A DNA stretch of 64,000 nt, taken from Yoonia sediminilitoris (GTDB lineage Bacteria > Pseudomonadota > Alphaproteobacteria > Rhodobacterales > Rhodobacteraceae). The position numbers and the translations under genes are program-made. Each line of letters opens with the position of its first letter. Positions within the stretch are counted from its first letter, which is position 1. This document shows, piece after piece, positions 59,526 to 64,000 of the stretch. Location: NCBI RefSeq assembly GCF_003058085.1, contig NZ_QBUD01000010.1:79674-143673 (forward strand). Direction: 5' to 3'. The notes beneath the pieces are model-generated. The model saw nothing but the letters and a program-made list of their open reading frames with translations, made no database searches and was not told where the DNA came from.

Positions 59526-60455
59526 ATGTCCGCACTGCTCGACGTCATTCTACCGGTCTTTCTGGTCATCGGCTTTGGCTATTGGGCGGTCTGGAAAGGG
59601 TATTTCAGCGAATCCGGCGTCGACGGGCTGATGAAATTCACCCAGGGGTTCGCGATTCCCTGCCTGTTGTTCCGGGCGATCTCGTCACTTGATCTTGGGC
59701 AGAATTTCGACCTCACGCTGCTGGGCAGCTTCTACGTGGGGGCACTTGGGGGATTTGCGGCCGGACTGCTCGGGGCAAGGCTGATCTTCAAACGCGACTG
59801 GGAGGACAGCATCGCCATCGGTTTCTGCGGGCTGTTCTCGAACTCGGTATTGCTTGGGCTGCCGATCACAGAGCGGGCCTACGGCGCAAACGCGTTACAG
59901 GCAAATTATGCGATCATCGCAATTCATTCGCCCTTCTGTTACGGGGTGGGAATCACCGCGATGGAAATCGTGCGCAACCGCGGTGGCAATATCGCACATC
60001 TGCCGGGCAAAGTGCTGAACGCGATGTTCCACAACGCGCTGATTGTGGGAATCTGTCTTGGTTTTCTGGTCAACCTGAGCGGCATCACCCTTCCAGACGT
60101 ATTCACAGATGCGGTTGACCTGATGGTCAGGGCGGCACTGCCTGCCGCACTCTTCGGGCTTGGTGGCGTGCTGGTCCGGTACCGGCCCGAAGGCGACATG
60201 CGGACAATCCTGTTTGTGGTGAGCATCTCTCTGGTATTGCACCCCGCTATTGTCTGGGGGCTTGCACATTTCAACGGGCTGGAAAGGGATCAGCTGCGCT
60301 CGGCTATCCTCACTTCTGCAATGGCCCCGGGGATCAACAGCTATCTTTTTGCCAACATCTACGGACGCGCGCGGCGCGTTGCGGCGTCTGCTGTCCTTTT
60401 GGGGACAGGCCTCTCGATCCTGACGGTCTGGTGTTGGCTTACACTTCTGCCATAG
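59526..60455 (+). CDS. AEC-family transporter (auxin efflux carrier-like permease)
   Basis: A 309-residue inner-membrane protein with about ten hydrophobic segments, starting MSALLDVILPVFLVIGFGY. Typical marks are TQGFAIPCLLFRAIS, GFCGLFSNSVLLGLPI and the C-terminal SAMAPGINSYLFAN. Bacterial AEC proteins export organic acids or similar anions; the substrate here is unknown. Confidence 0.9.
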   Translation: MSALLDVILPVFLVIGFGYWAVWKGYFSESGVDGLMKFTQGFAIPCLLFRAISSLDLGQNFDLTLLGSFYVGALGGFAAGLLGARLIFKRDWEDSIAIGFCGLFSNSVLLGLPITERAYGANALQANYAIIAIHSPFCYGVGITAMEIVRNRGGNIAHLPGKVLNAMFHNALIVGICLGFLVNLSGITLPDVFTDAVDLMVRAALPAALFGLGGVLVRYRPEGDMRTILFVVSISLVLHPAIVWGLAHFNGLERDQLRSAILTSAMAPGINSYLFANIYGRARRVAASAVLLGTGLSILTVWCWLTLLP

Positions 60456-60505
60456 GACCGGACAGGGACAAAACCGTAAGATGGATCCTGATAAATCACC
60501 CCCGT

Positions 60506-61144
60506 TCAGGGCACAAAACAGCGCCGCAAAGCCACATCCAAATCCTGCATTGTCACCGGCAACCCCAGATCAACCAGCGAAGTGACGCCGTGATTGGAAA
60601 TACCACAAGGCACGATGCCATCGAAATGGGACAGATCAGGGTCAACATTGATCGACAATCCATGAAAACTGACCCACTTGCGCAGGCGGATGCCAATTGC
60701 CGCAATCTTGTCCTCGGTCAGGGCACCCGACGGCTGCAACGGCTTGTCGGGGCGCTCCACCCAGACGCCCACGCGGCCGTCCCTGATCAGACCTGTGACA
60801 TTGAAAGTCTCCAGCGTCGCGATAATCCACCGCTCCATCTGCTTGACGAACGCCCGCACATCATGTCCGCGCTTGCCCACGTCCAGCATGACATAAACAA
60901 CCCGCTGGCCGGGGCCGTGATAGGTATATTCGCCACCGCGGCGGGCCTCAAAAACAGGAAACCGGTCCGGATCGATCAGGTCTTTCGCCTTGGCCGAGGT
61001 CCCGGCCGTATAGAGCGGCGGATGTTCGAGCAGCCAAATGCACTCATCCGCATCACCTTTTACAATCGCATCCACCCGCGCCTCCATAAAGGCCAGAGCG
61101 GTTTCATAGTCGGTCAACCCGTCAGAGATAATCCATTCCACCAT
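60506..61144 (-). CDS. lipB: Octanoyl-[ACP]:protein N-octanoyltransferase
   Basis: A 212-residue transferase that moves octanoyl groups from acyl carrier protein to lipoyl domains. Marks are [17 protein letters not shown], the catalytic Lys in [13 protein letters not shown] and the catalytic Cys in [12 protein letters not shown]. The frame is open to 61219, but [10 protein letters not shown] at 61144 fits the family start. It is a single gene convergent with the AEC transporter and divergent from tRNA-Leu. Confidence 0.94.
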   Translation of the reverse strand: MVEWIISDGLTDYETALAFMEARVDAIVKGDADECIWLLEHPPLYTAGTSAKAKDLIDPDRFPVFEARRGGEYTYHGPGQRVVYVMLDVGKRGHDVRAFVKQMERWIIATLETFNVTGLIRDGRVGVWVERPDKPLQPSGALTEDKIAAIGIRLRKWVSFHGLSINVDPDLSHFDGIVPCGISNHGVTSLVDLGLPVTMQDLDVALRRCFVP

Positions 61145-61253
61145 AACCGCCTTTTTGGACCAGAAAGCAAACTTGCTCAACAGGGAGAGGTCATGCGTTT
61201 TGCCTCTTGGCAAGAACACAGCGCTGCACTAGAAGCGGCGCCAGTCAAGACTT

Positions 61254-61340
61254 GCGGTCGTGGCGGAATTGGTAGACGCGCAGCGTTGAGGTCGCTGTGA
61301 GGTAACACTCGTGGGGGTTCGAGTCCCCCCGACCGCACCA
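61254..61340 (+). tRNA. tRNA-Leu (GAG anticodon)
   Basis: Reads GCGGTCGTGGCGGAATTGG at the 5' end, an anticodon arm GCAGCGTTGAGGTCGCTG with anticodon GAG, a variable arm, the T-arm GGGGTTCGAGTCCCC and a 3' end CGACCGCA with encoded CCA. 87 nt with CCA. The DNA behind it is AT-rich and gene-poor, a usual sign of an old integration site. Confidence 0.95.
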
Positions 61341-61765
61341 AAAAAATTATGATTATAAAATTAAGGCAATATGATAGGTAGGATGGCTGTCTGCCGGTCC
61401 CCCTTTCAGTACCCCTTTCTCACCTTGCTCAGTCTTGTCGTCAGTTCGACGCTTGATTGGTTAGTGGGCAGATGTGCGGACGTCAGACTTTTGTTGCTAC
61501 CGCATGTAAATCGACGCCAACGGCGTATTCTGTTGAAAAACTCTGAAATCGGTCATTCGAGTCCAATCTAGCAGAATAGTATTCCGGTTCTGTACGGTTT
61601 CATCGGCATTTCTCAGCATATTTCGATTAGAGAAGAACAATTTTCTGATTTTTGAAAATTTGCAGATGCAGCAAAGAGTTTTTCAACAGAATGGGCGGAT
61701 TGCGGACTTTTGCTGCAACTGCGAGTTCACATACTCAGCTTGTTGGGAGCCGACATTCGCACCCT
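61341..61765. other. AT-rich, gene-poor region after tRNA-Leu
   Basis: About 425 bases without a supported gene. It holds a perfect 17-bp inverted repeat (separate entry) and two similar pieces, GACTTTTGTTGCTACCGC near 61485 and GACTTTTGCTGCAACTGC near 61705. This suggests decayed insertion-sequence or MITE material. Confidence 0.5.
61528..61691. repeat. 164-bp segment bounded by perfect 17-bp inverted repeats
   Basis: TTCTGTTGAAAAACTCT at 61528-61544 is the exact reverse complement of AGAGTTTTTCAACAGAA at 61675-61691. The AT-rich interior has no coding potential. Size and layout fit a MITE or the two ends of an IS that lost its transposase. Confidence 0.55.
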
Positions 61766-61987
61766 TTACCGAAGTAGAAGGCGATCTACCTTTCGGCGTG
61801 CTTCTTCCCGGTAACCGGCGGCATCAAAAGAGCGTTCGGCCAGCGTGCGTTCATTCATAGGCTTAACGCCTGCGCCCGGCCATTTGGCGGCAGTGCGCAG
61901 TACGAATGCCAGGCCACGATGGACACGTGTGATTATATCCTTGGATGCTGTGGCTTGAAGCGTGCGGGTGTCGGGGAAATCGGTCAT
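61766..61987 (-). CDS. Small conserved-looking protein, function unknown
   Basis: A 73-residue basic protein (MTDFPDTRTLQATASKDI) with two likely helices (IITRVHRGLAFVLRTAAK and RSFDAAGYREEARRKVDRL). AAGGAG seven bases before the ATG supports it as a real gene. It diverges from the wHTH/TPR regulator at 62247, which could control it. No family recognised. Confidence 0.55.
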   Translation of the reverse strand: MTDFPDTRTLQATASKDIITRVHRGLAFVLRTAAKWPGAGVKPMNERTLAERSFDAAGYREEARRKVDRLLLR

Positions 61988-62246
61988 TGTCGGGCTCCTT
62001 GGGGTTTTGCATGATCGTCTTGGTCAGATTTCCCTGCCAGATGAATTTCGGTGCCAGGATGTCATTCTAGAAGTCTGCTAGCGGCGATGTCACCGGGAGC
62101 GGTTTGGATAAAGGTTTGTTGGTTCATTTTGGGTCTCCGTTTCTCAACTTGTGTCGAGACCAAACTGCCAGAATGCCAATCCGCATGCTTGAGACACATC
62201 TGAGAATTTCATGGTAAGCTTATGAGAAAATGAGTATCACCAGTGG
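61988..62246. promoter_or_regulatory. Divergent promoter region of the small protein and the wHTH regulator
   Basis: 259 bases between divergent starts. A 21-codon minus-strand frame (62062-62127, MNQQTFIQTAPGDIAASRLL) has a plausible CGGAGA ribosome site and could be a leader or a broken gene. Just before the regulator a segment rich in ATGAGAAA-type repeats is seen. No defined operator was identified. Confidence 0.35.
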
Positions 62247-63809
62247 ATGAGATACACCTTTGGGGAATTCACCCTCGATACAGAGCTTGGGGAACTCTCG
62301 CAGGCTGGCCAAGTTGTTCAGGTGGAGCCTAGTGCCTTCGCGCTCTTGTGGCATTTGCTGTCGAACGCGAACCGGCTTGTGACCAAGGACGAACTGATCG
62401 CGGCCATTTGGGGCGGCCGCATTGTAACGGATGCCGCGATTTCGACCCTTGTGAAGACCGTTCGCCGCACGGTCGGAGATGATGGAAAGTCACAGCGCCT
62501 GATCCGCACCGTTCACGGTCGCGGGTTTCGTTTTGTGGGCTCCTTGACGGAAACTATTCCTGCCACCACCAAGACCGAAGATCGCAGGCAGTTGGAAGAA
62601 GTGCCAATACAAACATCGCGCCCGTCGATTGCCGTCCTTCCCTTCCGAGACGTCGGCGATATGCAAGGCTGGGAGGCGATTGCCGACGCCATCCCAGCCG
62701 AACTTATCTCGTCGCTCTCACGGCTGAAATGGCTGCGGGTTCTGGCGCGTGGTTCGACATTCCGGTTTCGCGATCCGGTACCGGATATGGCAGTGATCCG
62801 CACTGACCTTGGTGCCACGTACTGTTTGGCAGGCAATGTCGAGATCATGGGCCACCGCGTCTCGATCACGGCGGAACTGTCAGACACCCGTGACGGAGAA
62901 GTCATTTGGGCCGAGAACTTCTCGGGAAATCTTGAGGACATTCACCAGATCAGAACTGATCTGGTCCGGCTGATTTGCTCTGGGCTGGAGCTGCACGTCA
63001 ACATCCACGAGACAGAACGCGCGCGCCTGAGGCCGCCCGATAGTCTGGACGCCTGGAGCCTTTATCATTTTGGCCTGCACCATATGTACCGGTTCACCGC
63101 CAAGGATAATTCAATCGCAGCAGACTATCTTGCGAAATCGACCCACCTCGACCCAGGATTTGCCCGCGCATTCGCGGCGCGGTCATTCACGGCCTTTCAG
63201 GCGGCTTTCGTTGGATATGGCAACGATAGGGCGGTAGACGTGGATAACGCCCGGCGCTTTGCGGAAAAATGCCTCGAAATCGACCAGCTAGATCCCTTCG
63301 GCAATTTCAATTTTGGGCGATCCTTCTGGCTCATTGGCGATCACGATTCTGGCCAAGCGTATCTGGAGCGTTCAATCGGCTTAAGCCCAAGTTTTGCACA
63401 TGGTCTTTATGCACGGTCTCACGCCGACATGATCGCAGGCCAAAGCGCTCGCGCAATCGAGTCTGCGAAGGATGCCATTTCTCTCAGCCCGCTGGACCCG
63501 TTTCTCTATGCCATGTATCAGGCCAAAGCCCTCGGCCATCTGCATCTAGGCGAAAAAGACCAGGCCTGCCGCGACACAGACACCGGAGCCCGCGAGCCTG
63601 GTGCTCATTACATCGTTACGACGATTGCTTCTGCCGTCAATATGGTCTCCGGTAGAGAGACGCAGGCGCAGTATTGGCGCGACAAGACCTTAACCTGCCG
63701 GCCCGATGCCTCGATCGCGCAGTTCTTCGCTGCGATCCCGCTGCGCGATCCCGGCGTCAAGACGGACATTCACCGCGCACTGACTGAACTCGGTTTTCCA
63801 GAATACTGA
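62247..63809 (+). CDS. CadC-like winged-helix regulator with TolB-like and TPR domains
   Basis: A 520-residue protein. Residues 1-100 form an OmpR/CadC-type winged helix (RYTFGEFTLDTELGELSQ, TKDELIAAIWGG, ISTLVKTVRRTVGDD, IRTVHGRGFRFVG). Residues about 128-250 are TolB-like (SIAVLPFRDVGDMQGWEAIAD, then YCLAGNVEIMG). The C-terminal half is TPR-like, with repeated helix pairs such as YLAKSTHLDPGFARAFA and YLERSIGLSPSFAHGLYA. No TM helix was seen, unlike CadC itself. Such regulators often sense a partner through the TPR part. The divergent small gene is a possible target. Confidence 0.85.
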   Translation: MRYTFGEFTLDTELGELSQAGQVVQVEPSAFALLWHLLSNANRLVTKDELIAAIWGGRIVTDAAISTLVKTVRRTVGDDGKSQRLIRTVHGRGFRFVGSLTETIPATTKTEDRRQLEEVPIQTSRPSIAVLPFRDVGDMQGWEAIADAIPAELISSLSRLKWLRVLARGSTFRFRDPVPDMAVIRTDLGATYCLAGNVEIMGHRVSITAELSDTRDGEVIWAENFSGNLEDIHQIRTDLVRLICSGLELHVNIHETERARLRPPDSLDAWSLYHFGLHHMYRFTAKDNSIAADYLAKSTHLDPGFARAFAARSFTAFQAAFVGYGNDRAVDVDNARRFAEKCLEIDQLDPFGNFNFGRSFWLIGDHDSGQAYLERSIGLSPSFAHGLYARSHADMIAGQSARAIESAKDAISLSPLDPFLYAMYQAKALGHLHLGEKDQACRDTDTGAREPGAHYIVTTIASAVNMVSGRETQAQYWRDKTLTCRPDASIAQFFAAIPLRDPGVKTDIHRALTELGFPEY

Positions 63810-64000
63810 CTGTCGCCTGCCGTTTTGGCTGCAGATGACACGCACCCACAACATACAACAATGGGCATAGCCGCCGCCGCAACGTAGGCGCTTGGCTTGA
63901 GGAACCTGTCCGTCGTCAGGGTTTTTGGGACCAAGAGCGTCCGAACCTAAGAGAGAGTTTGGCTCATCTGTTTGGTTTGATTATGCGGCGTGCTGGCGGT
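63810..64000. other. Right-edge stretch without a supported gene
   Basis: 191 bases after the regulator. No open frame with a recognisable product and no clear terminator; a gene may begin beyond the edge. Confidence 0.4.

Noticed and set aside
59456..59692. A 78-codon frame before the AEC transporter
   Set aside because: It overlaps the transporter in another frame, and the transporter start and topology are convincing.

Overview
The window looks like chromosomal DNA of an alphaproteobacterium of the Rhodobacteraceae (Roseobacter group). The reasons are a moderately GC-rich base composition with compact ATGA/TAATG-coupled operons, a serine-cycle gene set (malyl-CoA lyase, serine-glyoxylate aminotransferase, malate thiokinase, hydroxypyruvate reductase, GlyA), FnrL-type TTGAT-N4-ATCAA operators, and a tandem array of small RNAs with CCTCCTCCC loops like the CcsR RNAs of Rhodobacter. 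No species can be named from the sequence alone.

Layout. 1-9 kb: a cyclic beta-1,2-glucan synthase (NdvB/ChvB type, cut by the left edge) translationally coupled to a tandem universal stress protein; then a cyclopropane-fatty-acid synthase and a small HTH-like protein. 9-25 kb: a stress block with a phosphoribosyltransferase/hydrolase/erythromycin-esterase fusion, three small heat-shock proteins, DegP, a 1505-aa CheB-CheR-PAS-kinase-receiver protein, a MacA/MacB-type export system, a stand-alone COG2187-like kinase and a class II glutamine amidotransferase. 25-27.5 kb: a pre-ATP-grasp/ATP-grasp ligase and a FAH-family hydrolase. 27.5-39.3 kb: an unusual accessory cluster. A single protein joins SGNH hydrolase, V8-like protease and EEP nuclease/phosphodiesterase domains. 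It diverges from a stand-alone propeptide-like protein, a subtilase with a Lys/Glu-rich helical tail and a coupled pair of ATP-grasp-type proteins. Next come a Tat-exported repeat protein, a membrane-anchored CARDB protein and a small partner. FNR-like boxes recur in the intergenic regions between 7.2 and 36.8 kb and were not noticed outside that interval, which suggests that most of this half is one low-oxygen/stress regulon.

39.5-47.1 kb: the serine-cycle cluster, with a LuxR-type regulator whose receiver domain has lost its phosphoacceptor, and an array of TACCCA/TGGGTA half-sites in front of sga. 47.2-53.6 kb: a probable decayed genomic island. It lies between a tRNA-Ser(UGA) 3' end and a 14-bp direct copy of that end, beside a frameshifted P4-type integrase. 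It holds an OsmC gene in very GC-rich DNA, a RIME-like palindrome, an IS110-like remnant, the CcsR-like RNA array, queCDEF behind a preQ1-I riboswitch, and an IS5/IS427-type element. 53.7-61.3 kb: ordinary core genes (SPOR lipoprotein, D-Ala-D-Ala carboxypeptidase, tmk, holB, tatD, MBL hydrolase, AEC transporter, lipB) up to a tRNA-Leu(GAG). 61.3-64 kb: a gene-poor stretch with a perfect 17-bp inverted repeat, a small gene, and a CadC-like wHTH/TPR regulator.

The best candidates for something undescribed are the FNR-linked protease/inhibitor/ATP-grasp cluster at 30.5-34.4 kb with its divergent SGNH-protease-EEP fusion, and the regulatory RNA content of the island. All family assignments rest on motifs read by eye; no database search was run.
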